Origin: CAZABP01 sp964483245
Lineage (GTDB): Bacteria; Planctomycetota; UBA1135; UBA2386
Direction of reading: 5' to 3'
Length of the DNA stretch: 64,000 bases
NCBI GenBank assembly: GCA_964483245.1
Contig: CAZABP010000012.1
Coordinates: forward strand, 1 to 64,000
The position numbers and the translations under genes were made by a program. This document shows positions 34,177-42,987 of the stretch, piece by piece. The notes beneath the pieces were generated by a model. It did not search any database. It worked only from the letters and a program-made list of their open reading frames with translations, and had not been told where the DNA came from. Numbering within the stretch: position 1 is the stretch's first letter; every line of letters begins with the position of its first letter.

Positions 34177-35418
34177 TCACTCGGCGGCGATGACGCTGCG
34201 GATGGCTCCGGAGAGCCGGTACTGGCCGACCTCGGTGCGCAGCGCACTCAGCGCACCGTCGTCGTAGTTGACGTTGGCGAAGTCGGAGACGCCGGCGACC
34301 GTGACGGCGCCCGTGGCTACCAACGTGCCGTTGAACTCGACCGGCGCCTGCAGCGTGACGCTGCCGTCGACGTACAGGAAGCCGGTGAAGAATGAGTTCG
34401 TGCCCGCATCGAGGACGACGTCGCCGTGCACGTAGACGATTCCGTTCCCCTCGAGACGCCGCGTGGTCGTGAACCGCAGCAGCGGCACGTCGACGTACAG
34501 CAGCGAGTTGCGCGGGACCGGCCGCGGGAACGCCGCGTCGGTCGTGATGATGTCGTCGCTCAGCGAGCGCAGTTCATCCGCGCTGACGCTGAAGACCTGA
34601 TCGACCGAGCCGTTGTATTCATCCGTGCCGGACAGCGCCGGGAACCCGATCACCGACCCCGCGGCGACCGACGGCGTACCCATCCCGTTCGGATAGAAGA
34701 TCCCCGCCCCGGTGATCCCCTGCACGCGGCACTTGCTGTTGACCGTGGTCGAGCCAGGCGTCGCGGTACAGATCGCGGCTTCGCCCGGTGCGGCGAGCGT
34801 CATCCGGCGCAACTCGGTCTCGACGATGTCGGTGCCGAGCACGCTGTTGGGCGCCTCGTCGTAGGCCTTCAGCCCGTCGACGCGGCGGAACACGTAGCCG
34901 ACCGAGCGGATGCGCCAGACCGTGCCGAGTCCGCTGGCACCACGCTGCAGCGAGATGTCCTCCACCTGCACCTGCCGGCGCCACGCGAGCCGCACGGCGT
35001 CCGGGTCCGTCTCCCACTGCTTCCAGACCTCGTAGCGACCCCAGATCGACCCGCTGATCTCGAACTCGCGCACGATCCCGATGTCCGGGTCGGCGGTGTC
35101 GATGATCGGCGGTGTCGCCCCCATGTCGAGTATCGGCTCGAGGGCGAGCACCGGCTGGCTGGTCTGCTTGCGGAACCAGCTCAGCCCCTCGATCAGACCG
35201 GCGCGCGCAAACTGCGACGCCTGGCCATGCAGGCGGATGCTCGTCTCGGTGTTCTGCCGGTTCGCCTTCAACACCAGCGTGCCGCTGACGACGACCCCGG
35301 TGACGACGATCGTGAAGAACATCGCCATCAACAACGCGACGCCTGCTTCGCGATGTGCCGGTACGACGTTGCCTGCAGACTCCGCTGCGCGATGACGCGG
35401 AGGAGGATGATTCGACAT
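34177..35418 (-). CDS. PilX/PulK-like minor pilin-associated protein
   Basis: A 413-residue inner-membrane protein. The N-terminal stretch HREAGVALLMAMFFTIVVTGVVVSG is the G-x-A-L-x-M pattern of PilX N-terminal domains, followed by the helix continuing KANRQNTETSIRLHGQASQFARAGLIEGL. The remainder is beta-rich (EGNGIVYVHGDVVLDAGTNS), which resembles the parallel-beta 'DUF' tail found in such planctomycete proteins. It is first in the three-gene pilin group, whose upstream space (35419-35605) is shared with the divergent ABC exporter and shows no clear promoter. It may nucleate the pseudopilus with the two following genes. Confidence 0.72.
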   Translation of the reverse strand: MSNHPPPRHRAAESAGNVVPAHREAGVALLMAMFFTIVVTGVVVSGTLVLKANRQNTETSIRLHGQASQFARAGLIEGLSWFRKQTSQPVLALEPILDMGATPPIIDTADPDIGIVREFEISGSIWGRYEVWKQWETDPDAVRLAWRRQVQVEDISLQRGASGLGTVWRIRSVGYVFRRVDGLKAYDEAPNSVLGTDIVETELRRMTLAAPGEAAICTATPGSTTVNSKCRVQGITGAGIFYPNGMGTPSVAAGSVIGFPALSGTDEYNGSVDQVFSVSADELRSLSDDIITTDAAFPRPVPRNSLLYVDVPLLRFTTTRRLEGNGIVYVHGDVVLDAGTNSFFTGFLYVDGSVTLQAPVEFNGTLVATGAVTVAGVSDFANVNYDDGALSALRTEVGQYRLSGAIRSVIAAE

Positions 35419-35605
35419 GGTTCCCGCCCTTGTGCTCCGCGGACCGCAGGCCCCCTTCTGCCGGTCCGTGCCGCGCTTATCGGCAGCAAGCTCCCCCCCG
35501 ACTTGATGCCTGGAGCAGAAATGTCACGGAACTGGACAGCGCGTACGCGGCTGTTCCAGATCGGGACGATTGGCGGTGCCCACGCGGGCTCGCTTGAATC
35601 CCACG

Positions 35606-37378
35606 ATGCGTCCGCTGTTGCGCGGCCTGTCGATGTTGCGCCCGCACTGGCCGGCCGTGCTGCTCGGCCTGCTCGCGGTCCCGGCCGGCGCTTACGTCGC
35701 CGTGCAGGTGCCGCAGGTCGCCAAGCAGGCGATCGACCTGCTCGCGGGCGGCGGCGCCGGCGGCGATACGGCGGGGGCGCTCGGCACGGCCTGCTTGCTG
35801 CTGGTCGCCCTGGCCGCGGGTGAAGCGCTGCTCGGTTGGATCGCGCGGATGACGCTGGTGCGCAGCTCCCGCGCAGTCGAGCAGGAGCTGAAGCAGCGGC
35901 TGTTCACGCACCTGCAGGAGCTGCCGGCCACATGGTTCGACCGCGGGCGCACCGGGGACCTGCTGAGCCGGTTCACGCAGGACGTCGAGCTGGTCCGGTT
36001 CGTGCTCGGCCCGATCCTGCTGTACCTCGGCCGCGCGCTGATCCTGCTGCCGCTCGGCCTGTCGGCGATGTACGTGATGTCCCCGCTGGTGACCGCGGCG
36101 GTCGGCGGCGCGTTCCTGCTGCTCGCGACCGCGATGGCGCTGCTGTCGCCGCGGATCCAGGCCCGCAGCAAGGCGGTGCAGGAAGCGATCGCCGCGATCT
36201 CGCAGCATGCGGCCGAGGACTTCAGCGGGATCCGCGTGCTGCAGAACTTCGCGCGCGCGCGGACGCAGATCGCGACGATGGGCCGGCTCTGCGACGAGTA
36301 CTTCGGGCACTCGCTGCGGCTGGTCCGGTTCCGGGCGCTGCAGAACCTGTTCGTGCACGCGGCCGGCGACCTCGTGTTCTTCGGCGTGCTGCTGCTGGGC
36401 GGGCTCGAGATCGTCGCGGGGCGGATGAGTCCCGGCGATCTGTTCGCGTTCCTGCTGCTGCTGGGGCTGATGACGTTCCCGCTGCTGGTCGCCGGGTGGA
36501 CGCTGACGATGCTGCACCAGGCACTCGCGGCCGCGCGCCGGATCGAAGAAGTGTTCACGACGCAGCCGGAGCCGGCGACCGGGGAACAGCCCGTGTTGCG
36601 CGGTGAGCTGCGCGTCACGCAGCTGACGTTCACGTATCCGGGCAGCACCGCGCCGGCGCTGACCGGGGTCTCGTTCACGCTGCCGGCCGGCGCCAAGCTC
36701 GGAATCGTCGGGCCGATCGGCGCCGGCAAGTCGACGCTGCTGGCGCTGCTGCTGCGGCTCTACGACCCGCCGCCCGGCACGATGTTCGTCGATGGACACG
36801 ACCTGCTCGGCATCGCGCCGCGGCAGTTGCGCGAGCTGTTCGCGCTGGCGCCGCAGGATCCGTTCCTGTTCAGCGACACCGTGCGCGGGAACGTCGAGTT
36901 CGGCCGCTACGACGAGGCACCGATGCTGCCCGAAGCTGCCGACGCGCCGGTGCTGGCCGCCGTCGCGACCGCTGCGCTGGAGCCGGACCTGACGGCGCTG
37001 CCGCAGGGGCTCGAGTCGGTCGTCGGCGAGCGCGGGGTCACGCTGTCCGGCGGGCAGAAGCAGCGCGTGTCGCTGGCGCGCGCGCTGGCGAGCGGGCGCA
37101 CGACGCTGCTGCTGGACGACACGCTGTCGGCGATCGACCACGGCACCGAGGCGGCGATCCTCGCCGGCCTGCAGCGGCGCGGCACGCGGTCGATGATCGT
37201 CGTCGCCCATCGGCTGTCGGCGGTGCGCGATGCCGACTGGATCCTGTTCCTGGATGGCGGCCGCGTGCGCGAGCAGGGGCCGCCGGACCAGCTGCTCGCG
37301 CGTGACGGCGCGTTCGCTGCCGCCTGGCGCCTGCAGCAGGAGGCGCAGGCGCTGGAATCGGACGGAGCGGCCGGCTGA
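35606..37378 (+). CDS. ABC exporter half, degenerate ATPase site
   Basis: A 590-residue MsbA-like half transporter with six membrane helices and one nucleotide-binding domain. Walker A is GPIGAGKSTLLALLL, the signature is canonical LSGGQKQR, and the His loop is VVAHRLS. The Walker B block reads TLLLDDTLSAID: the position of the catalytic Glu is Asp (residue 505, codon at 37118). The partner encoded next has the complementary irregularity, so both together form a heterodimer with one dead site. Start: the ATG at 35606 is used; a TTG 36 bases upstream is in frame. The stop overlaps the partner's ATG by one base. Substrate (lipid, drug or peptide) is unknown. Confidence 0.9.
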   Translation: MRPLLRGLSMLRPHWPAVLLGLLAVPAGAYVAVQVPQVAKQAIDLLAGGGAGGDTAGALGTACLLLVALAAGEALLGWIARMTLVRSSRAVEQELKQRLFTHLQELPATWFDRGRTGDLLSRFTQDVELVRFVLGPILLYLGRALILLPLGLSAMYVMSPLVTAAVGGAFLLLATAMALLSPRIQARSKAVQEAIAAISQHAAEDFSGIRVLQNFARARTQIATMGRLCDEYFGHSLRLVRFRALQNLFVHAAGDLVFFGVLLLGGLEIVAGRMSPGDLFAFLLLLGLMTFPLLVAGWTLTMLHQALAAARRIEEVFTTQPEPATGEQPVLRGELRVTQLTFTYPGSTAPALTGVSFTLPAGAKLGIVGPIGAGKSTLLALLLRLYDPPPGTMFVDGHDLLGIAPRQLRELFALAPQDPFLFSDTVRGNVEFGRYDEAPMLPEAADAPVLAAVATAALEPDLTALPQGLESVVGERGVTLSGGQKQRVSLARALASGRTTLLLDDTLSAIDHGTEAAILAGLQRRGTRSMIVVAHRLSAVRDADWILFLDGGRVREQGPPDQLLARDGAFAAAWRLQQEAQALESDGAAG

Positions 37379-39168
37379 TGGTGCGCTTCCGGGGGTTCGA
37401 AGACGAGCGCGAGGATCGCGGCCTCGAGCTGCGCCATCTGCGCAAGCTGTGGCCGTTCGTGCGGCCGTACCGACGTGGGTTCCTGCTCGCGATCGGGATC
37501 CTGCTCGCGTCGTTCGCCCTCGAGCTGGTCAACCCGATCCTGCTGCGCGCGGCGATCGACGGTCCGTTGACGCGACGGCCGCTCGGCGAGGATGCGGTCG
37601 GCGAGCTGCTCTGGCTCGGTGCCGGCGTGCTGCTGGCCGGCTTCGCCGGCGTCGCGCTCGGCTACGTCTACGCGATGGTGACGGCGCGCAACGGCCAGCA
37701 GGTCGTGCGCGACATGCGCACCCGGTTGCATGCGCACCTGCTGCAGGTCTCGCTCCGATTCCACGACCGCAACGCCTCCGGCCGGCTGGTCACGCGCGTC
37801 ACCAACGACGTCGACAACCTGAACGAGCTGATCGCAACCGGCGTGCTGCAGGCGGCGTTCGACCTGATCAAGATCGTCGGGCTCAGCGCGGCGCTGCTGT
37901 GGATCGACGCGCGGCTGACCGCGTGGATCCTGCTCGGCCTGCCGTTCATCGTGCTGTTCAGCGTGCTGTTCCGGACCGCGGTCAAGGCGTCGTTCCGCGA
38001 CGTGCGGCGGGATCTCGGGCGGCAGAACGGGTTCACCGGCGAGGCGATCGCCGGCGTGCGCGTGACGCGCGTGTTCGGTCAGCAGGCTGCGGTCGCCGCG
38101 CACCATGCCGAGCTCGCCGGGCAGACACGCCGCTCGTGGCTGCGCACGATCTTCTGGTTCGCGACGTTCCTGTCGCTGCTCGACTTCTCGGTCGTCGGCG
38201 TGCAGGCGCTGATCCTGTGGACCGGTGGCAGTGCCGTGTTGGAAGGGACGCTGACGCTCGGCGCGTTCCTGCAGTACTGGCTGTATTTCGGGATGTTGAC
38301 CGGGCCGATCCGAGAGCTGGGCGAGAAGTACAACGTGCTGCAGTCGGCGTTCGCGAGCGCGGAGCGGATCTTCGGGATTCTCGGCGAGCCGGAGTTCCCC
38401 GCCGCGACCGGGGGACGCGAGCCGCCGCGACGCGGTCCGCCGGCGCTCGAGTTCCAGGACGTCACGTACGGCTACGACCCGGCGCGCTCGGTGCTGCGCG
38501 GGATTTCGTTCGCAGTCGCACCAGGCGAGACGGTCGCGATCGTCGGCCCGACCGGCGCCGGCAAGACCACGCTGCTCGGGCTGGTGTCGCGGCTGTTCGA
38601 TCCGGACCAGGGCGTCGTGCGCTATGACGGCGTCGATCTGCGCGAGCTGGACGTCACCGCGTTGCGGCGCCGGATCGCCGTCGTGCAGCAGGACGTGTTC
38701 CTGTTCTCCGGGTCGGTGCTCGACAACGTGCGGCTGTTCGACGAGGCGATCCCGGAGCAACAGGTCCTCGCCGCGCTGCAGGCGGTCGATGCGCTCGAGT
38801 TCGTCGCCAAGCTGCCGGACGGCGTGCACACCGTGCTCGCCGAGCGTGGCGCGACGCTGAGCCAGGGGGAACGGCAACTGCTGTCGTTCGCCCGCGCACT
38901 CGCCGCGGCGCCGGACCTGCTGGTCCTCGACGAAGCGACCGCCAGCATCGACTCGGCGACCGAGCAGCGGATCCAGCGCGCGCTGCGCACGGTGCTGCGC
39001 GGGCGCACCTGTCTCGTCGTCGCGCACCGGCTGTCGACCGTGCGGGACGCGAACCGGATCGTGGTGCTGCAGCAGGGGAAGCTCGCTGAGGCAGGCACGC
39101 ACGACGAGCTGCTGCGCGCGGGCGGGATCTATGCGAGGATGCTGCGCAGCGTGGCGCGCAGTGCTTGA
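37378..39168 (+). CDS. ABC exporter half, catalytic partner
   Basis: A 596-residue half transporter. It has Walker A GPTGAGKTTLLGLV, a normal Walker B (LLVLDEATASIDS, with Glu) and His loop VVAHRLSTV, but an irregular signature, LSQGERQLLSFARAL in place of LSGGQ. Combined with the preceding subunit, Walker A/B of this protein plus LSGGQ of the other gives the competent site; the reverse pairing is degenerate. This is the pattern of heterodimeric exporters such as TM287/288 and BmrCD (known family). The N-terminus carries a charged leader before the first membrane helix. It is followed after 24 bases by a lipoprotein gene. Confidence 0.9.
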   Translation: MVRFRGFEDEREDRGLELRHLRKLWPFVRPYRRGFLLAIGILLASFALELVNPILLRAAIDGPLTRRPLGEDAVGELLWLGAGVLLAGFAGVALGYVYAMVTARNGQQVVRDMRTRLHAHLLQVSLRFHDRNASGRLVTRVTNDVDNLNELIATGVLQAAFDLIKIVGLSAALLWIDARLTAWILLGLPFIVLFSVLFRTAVKASFRDVRRDLGRQNGFTGEAIAGVRVTRVFGQQAAVAAHHAELAGQTRRSWLRTIFWFATFLSLLDFSVVGVQALILWTGGSAVLEGTLTLGAFLQYWLYFGMLTGPIRELGEKYNVLQSAFASAERIFGILGEPEFPAATGGREPPRRGPPALEFQDVTYGYDPARSVLRGISFAVAPGETVAIVGPTGAGKTTLLGLVSRLFDPDQGVVRYDGVDLRELDVTALRRRIAVVQQDVFLFSGSVLDNVRLFDEAIPEQQVLAALQAVDALEFVAKLPDGVHTVLAERGATLSQGERQLLSFARALAAAPDLLVLDEATASIDSATEQRIQRALRTVLRGRTCLVVAHRLSTVRDANRIVVLQQGKLAEAGTHDELLRAGGIYARMLRSVARSA

Positions 39169-39192
39169 ATCCAGCCGCCCGCCGATCGATCG

Positions 39193-40053
39193 ATGCCAGC
39201 CTTGCCGCACACGACCCGTCTCCTCGACCCGTGCCGCGCCCTGCGCGCGCTGCTGCCGCTCGCACTGCTGGCGCTCGCCGGGTGTGACGACGAGAACGTG
39301 TCATGGGCCTTCGTCTCGAATCCCGGCGGACCGAACGGGGGTGCCGTGATCGTGATCCGCTACACGAGCCTGCAGAGCACCAATGCGACGACGCAGGCCG
39401 TGCAGCTCAGCGGCACCGACGGGCGCGGCGCAGTGATGCTGTCGCTGTTGACGCAGAGCGATACGGCCGTGCTCGAGCGGACGGGGGAAGTCGAGCTGCG
39501 CACACCGCTCCTCGGCAGCGCGCGACGGCTGCCGGGCGCGATCGCGCAGTGGCCGGCGACGGGGCCGACGGCATTACGGCTCGACGTGACCGATGCGAGC
39601 GTGCTGGACGGACAAGCGCTCGGCCGCGGCCGGCTGCACGTCTCGGCCGCCGGCAATCTGCTCGTGCTCGAGCACCAGGCAGGACTCAACGTCTACGCGG
39701 CCGGCAGCGCGCCGGAGCGGCTGCCACCGGTGTACTCGCTGGAGCCGACGCCCACCGAGCTCCGGATCGCGCAGCCGAACGGCGGCTACCGCACGCTGAC
39801 CGCGCCCCCGGCACCGCGCCCGGAACAACGGCTCGCGACCAACACCGGCCGCCGCTCGCTCCGCCTGCTCGGTCCTGGTGGTGAAGGCTTGGCCGAGCTC
39901 CCGCAGGATCGGGTCACGCTGCACGGTGGCAGCGGCGGGCTGTTCCTGAGCGCCGCGTTCCCCAGCGGCCTCGGCGGCGACGACCACACGCCGATGACGC
40001 TGTACATGGCTGAGCACAACCGCTACCTCGCCCGCGTCGAAGCCGCGCGCTGA
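39193..40053 (+). CDS. predicted lipoprotein of unknown function
   Basis: A 286-residue protein with a lipobox, LLPLALLALAGC, ending at Cys31, followed by DDENVSW. The mature part is beta-rich and low in Lys, with SGTDGRGAVMLSLL and a repeated hydrophobic pattern; no enzyme or domain was recognised. It lies 24 bases after the exporter pair and could be in the same transcript. The last 31 bases overlap the end of the convergent hydrolase gene, which is unusual for a compact genome and may point to overlapping antisense 3' ends. Confidence 0.7.
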   Translation: MPALPHTTRLLDPCRALRALLPLALLALAGCDDENVSWAFVSNPGGPNGGAVIVIRYTSLQSTNATTQAVQLSGTDGRGAVMLSLLTQSDTAVLERTGEVELRTPLLGSARRLPGAIAQWPATGPTALRLDVTDASVLDGQALGRGRLHVSAAGNLLVLEHQAGLNVYAAGSAPERLPPVYSLEPTPTELRIAQPNGGYRTLTAPPAPRPEQRLATNTGRRSLRLLGPGGEGLAELPQDRVTLHGGSGGLFLSAAFPSGLGGDDHTPMTLYMAEHNRYLARVEAAR

Positions 40054-40952
40054 AAGAACCGCACGACCGCGGCGTGCATCCGCGCGCGCGGCGGGAACGA
40101 GACGTGGCCGCCATGCCGGATCCGGATCACTTCGGTGTTGGCGTCCAGCAGGCCCAACGCCGGCGTGACGACGCGCAGCGGGACCATCGGATCCTGCTCG
40201 GCGACGACGACCAGCGCCGGCGCTCGCAGCGCACCGAGGTGTGGCACGATCGAGATGCGGGCGTAGTAGTCGTCCGGATCGCGGAAGCCGTAGCGCGGCA
40301 CCACGGTCAGCGCGTCGTAGTCGCGGATCCGCCGCACGCGTGCGACGGTCGCGACCGGGGTCGGCACCGCGCGCCGTTGTGCGACGGCGGCGTACTGGCG
40401 GCGCAGGCTGCGCAGCACGTGCGCGCGGTACAGCGACCAGCGGCCGGCGTCGATCGCGCGCTGCGCCAACGCGAGGTCCAGCGGCGGCGTGACCGCGGCG
40501 ACCGCCTGCACGGCGTCGCTGCGCGCGACGTGCAACGCGATGTGTCCGCCGACCGAGAACCCGAGCACGAACCGCGCGCGGTACGGCGCGAGCTCCGCAC
40601 TCTGCAGCGCCGCGTGCACGTCCTCGGCCATCGCGCCGTGGTAGAAGTCCTCGCCCTGGCCGTCGGCGCCGCGCAGCGCGAGGCGCAGCACCGTGAAGCC
40701 GGCCTTCACCAACGCGGCGGCGGCGGCGCGGCAATAGAAGCTCTCCGGATCGCCGCCGAGACCGTGCACGACGACGACCGCGGCTTCGCTGTGCGGCACC
40801 CGATCGAGCCGGCCGGTCAGCCGTACCGCGCCGACCTGCGGATCGAGCATCGTCGTGGACCACGGTTCCGCGCACCGGTCGCCGAACCGGACCACGCGAT
40901 CCCGCACGTACGGGTACGCCGTCCAGAAATGACCACTCAGCCGCGCGAGCAT
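40023..40952 (-). CDS. alpha/beta hydrolase (YheT-like)
   Basis: A 309-residue hydrolase. The catalytic triad is visible: Ser in FVLGFSVGGHIAL (GxSxG), Asp in VVAEQDPMVPL, and His in RHGGHVSFPP. An oxyanion HGLGGDPES segment and a membrane-active region (RSLRRQYAAVAQ) fit the UPF0017/YheT group of possible lipid hydrolases. The ATG at 40950-40952 starts MLARLSGHFWTAYPYVRD, typical of the group; a longer open frame extends across typA's promoter region and is rejected. The end overlaps the lipoprotein gene by 31 bases. The gene is divergent from typA. Confidence 0.8.
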   Translation of the reverse strand: MLARLSGHFWTAYPYVRDRVVRFGDRCAEPWSTTMLDPQVGAVRLTGRLDRVPHSEAAVVVVHGLGGDPESFYCRAAAAALVKAGFTVLRLALRGADGQGEDFYHGAMAEDVHAALQSAELAPYRARFVLGFSVGGHIALHVARSDAVQAVAAVTPPLDLALAQRAIDAGRWSLYRAHVLRSLRRQYAAVAQRRAVPTPVATVARVRRIRDYDALTVVPRYGFRDPDDYYARISIVPHLGALRAPALVVVAEQDPMVPLRVVTPALGLLDANTEVIRIRHGGHVSFPPRARMHAAVVRFFQRAASTRAR

Positions 40953-41030
40953 CCTCGACCTGCCTTTGGATCGGCGGCCGATCTTGCCGCAGTCCGGCGC
41001 GTCGATCACGCCCCCGGCCGGCGCCCCCGG

Positions 41031-41059
41031 TTGACGCCGCGCGGCGCGTCGCGAGAATC
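41031..41059 (+). promoter_or_regulatory. candidate sigma70 promoter of typA
   Basis: TTGACG (41031-41036), a 17-base spacer, then AGAATC (41054-41059), about 60 bases before the typA ATG. The -35 is good and the -10 is partial. It faces away from the divergent hydrolase gene. Confidence 0.35.
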
Positions 41060-41118
41060 CTCGCCCTTCCAGTCCGAGGGGGCCGGCAACCGAACAGGCC
41101 CCCCGTCCATCCATACCG

Positions 41119-42960
41119 ATGCCCCGTACCGACCTCCGCAACATCGCGATCATCGCGCACGTCGACCATGGCAAGACCACGCTGGTCGATGCGATGCTGA
41201 AGCAGACCGGCTCGTTCCGCGAGAACGAGGCGGTTGCGGAATGCGTGCTCGACAGCAATGCGCTCGAACGCGAGCGCGGCATCACGATCCTGGCCAAGAA
41301 CACGGTCGTGACCTGGCAGGGTGTGCGGATCAACATCATCGACACGCCGGGCCACGCCGACTTCGGCGGCGAGGTGGAGCGCGTGCTGTCGATGGCCGAC
41401 GGCGTGCTGCTGCTGGTCGACGCGGCTGAAGGTCCGATGCCGCAGACGCGGTTCGTGCTCAGCAAGGCGTTCGCGCACGGGCTGCACCCGATCGTCGTCG
41501 TCAACAAGGTCGACCGCACCGACGCGCGACCCAAGGAGGTCGTCGAGGAGGTGTTCGGCCTGTTCATCGACCTCGATGCCGACGAGCAGGCGCTCGACTT
41601 CCCGGTGCTGTACGGCACCGGCCGCGGTGGCTGGATGACGCGCGACCTCGCGCAGCCGAACGACGACCTGATGCCGCTGTTCGACGCAATCCTGCAGCAC
41701 GTGCCACCGCCGCACGACGATGCGACGCAGCCGCTGCAGTTCCGCGTCACGTCGCTCGACTGGTCCGACTTCGTCGGCCGCATCGCGATCGGCCGCGTGC
41801 ACCGCGGCGAGATGCGCAGCGGGACGAAGATCGCCGTCGCGCGCCCGGGCGCCGAGCCGCGCGAAGCGCTGGTGCGCGGCGTGCAGGCGTTCGAAGGGCT
41901 CGGCCGCCGCGACGTCGAGTCGGTGATCGCCGGCGACCTCTGCGCGGTCTGGGGGATCGATCCGATCTCGATCGGCGACACGCTGTGCGCCCTCGACGCC
42001 GTCGAGCCGATGCCGATCGTGTCGATCGACCGGCCGACGATGAGCATCCTGCTGCGCGTCAACGACTCGCCGTTCTCCGGCCGCGAGGGGAAGTTCCTGA
42101 CCAGCCGCCACCTGCGCGAGCGGCTCGAGCGCGAGCTGCGCACGAACGTCGCGCTGCGCGTCGAGCCGGGCAGCTCACCCGACTCGTTCAAGGTCTCCGG
42201 CCGCGGCGTCATGCACCTCGGCATCCTGCTCGAGAACATGCGGCGCGAGGGGTACGAGTTCGCCGTCGCCAAGCCGGAGGTGATCCTGCAGGAGGTCGAC
42301 GGCCGCGTGCTCGAGCCGATCGAGTTCCTGACCGTCGACGCGCCGGAGGGCGCAGTCGGCAAGATCATCGAGATCGTCGGCGAACGCCGCGCCGAACTGG
42401 TCACGCTCGAGCGCAAGGGGGCGTTCCAACGCCTGCAGTTCACGGTGCCGGCGCGCGGACTGATCGGCGTGCGCTCGCGGATCCTGAACGCCAGCGGCGG
42501 GCAGGCCACGATGAACCACGTGTTCCACGAGTACGGTGAGTGGCGCGGCGCGATCGCCGAGCGGAGTGCCGGCGTGCTGGTCTCGATGACCAACGGGCCG
42601 GCGACGTTCTACGCGCTCGACTCGCTGCGCGACCGCGGCACGTTCTTCGTGACGCCGGCGACCGAAACGTATGAGGGGATGATCGTCGGCGAGAACTGCA
42701 AGGAAGGGGATCTCGTCGTGAACCTGGCGCGCGAGAAGAAGCTGACCAACGTGCGCTCGAGCACGAAGGAGACGTTCGTCAAGCTGCTGCCGCCGCGGAT
42801 CTTCACGGTCGAGGACGGCCTCGAGTACATCGCCGAGGACGAGCTGGTCGAGATCACGCCCAAGAGCGTGCGGCTGCGCAAGATCTGGCTGAAGGAGAAG
42901 GAGCGCCGCCGCGGCGCCAACGAAGCGGCGAGCGGTCCGGTGCGCAGCGGGCGGGGGTGA
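41119..42960 (+). CDS. typA: ribosome-associated translational GTPase TypA/BipA
   Basis: Translational GTPase that acts on the ribosome during assembly and stress. The 613-residue protein begins with the G1 loop AHVDHGKTTLVDAML, has G2/G3 (RERGITILAKN, DTPGHADFGGEVERVL), G4 NKVDR, and the C-terminal EF-G-like domains III/V and the BipA-specific end (GRGVMHLGILLENMRREGYEF, GLEYIAEDELVEITPKSVRLRK). Length and motifs are standard. It is monocistronic, with a divergent neighbour upstream and a converging one downstream separated by a perfect hairpin. Confidence 0.96.
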   Translation: MPRTDLRNIAIIAHVDHGKTTLVDAMLKQTGSFRENEAVAECVLDSNALERERGITILAKNTVVTWQGVRINIIDTPGHADFGGEVERVLSMADGVLLLVDAAEGPMPQTRFVLSKAFAHGLHPIVVVNKVDRTDARPKEVVEEVFGLFIDLDADEQALDFPVLYGTGRGGWMTRDLAQPNDDLMPLFDAILQHVPPPHDDATQPLQFRVTSLDWSDFVGRIAIGRVHRGEMRSGTKIAVARPGAEPREALVRGVQAFEGLGRRDVESVIAGDLCAVWGIDPISIGDTLCALDAVEPMPIVSIDRPTMSILLRVNDSPFSGREGKFLTSRHLRERLERELRTNVALRVEPGSSPDSFKVSGRGVMHLGILLENMRREGYEFAVAKPEVILQEVDGRVLEPIEFLTVDAPEGAVGKIIEIVGERRAELVTLERKGAFQRLQFTVPARGLIGVRSRILNASGGQATMNHVFHEYGEWRGAIAERSAGVLVSMTNGPATFYALDSLRDRGTFFVTPATETYEGMIVGENCKEGDLVVNLAREKKLTNVRSSTKETFVKLLPPRIFTVEDGLEYIAEDELVEITPKSVRLRKIWLKEKERRRGANEAASGPVRSGRG

Positions 42961-42967
42961 GTGCTCC

Positions 42968-42987
42968 GGCGCGGATCACTCCGCGCC
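42968..42987. terminator. bidirectional hairpin between typA and the CDF gene
   Basis: GGCGCGGA (42968-42975), loop TCAC, TCCGCGCC (42980-42987): eight perfect pairs with a four-base loop. It lies eight bases after the typA stop and overlaps the end of the convergent CDF gene, whose TGA is in the loop. No T-run, but the placement fits a shared transcript end. Confidence 0.55.
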
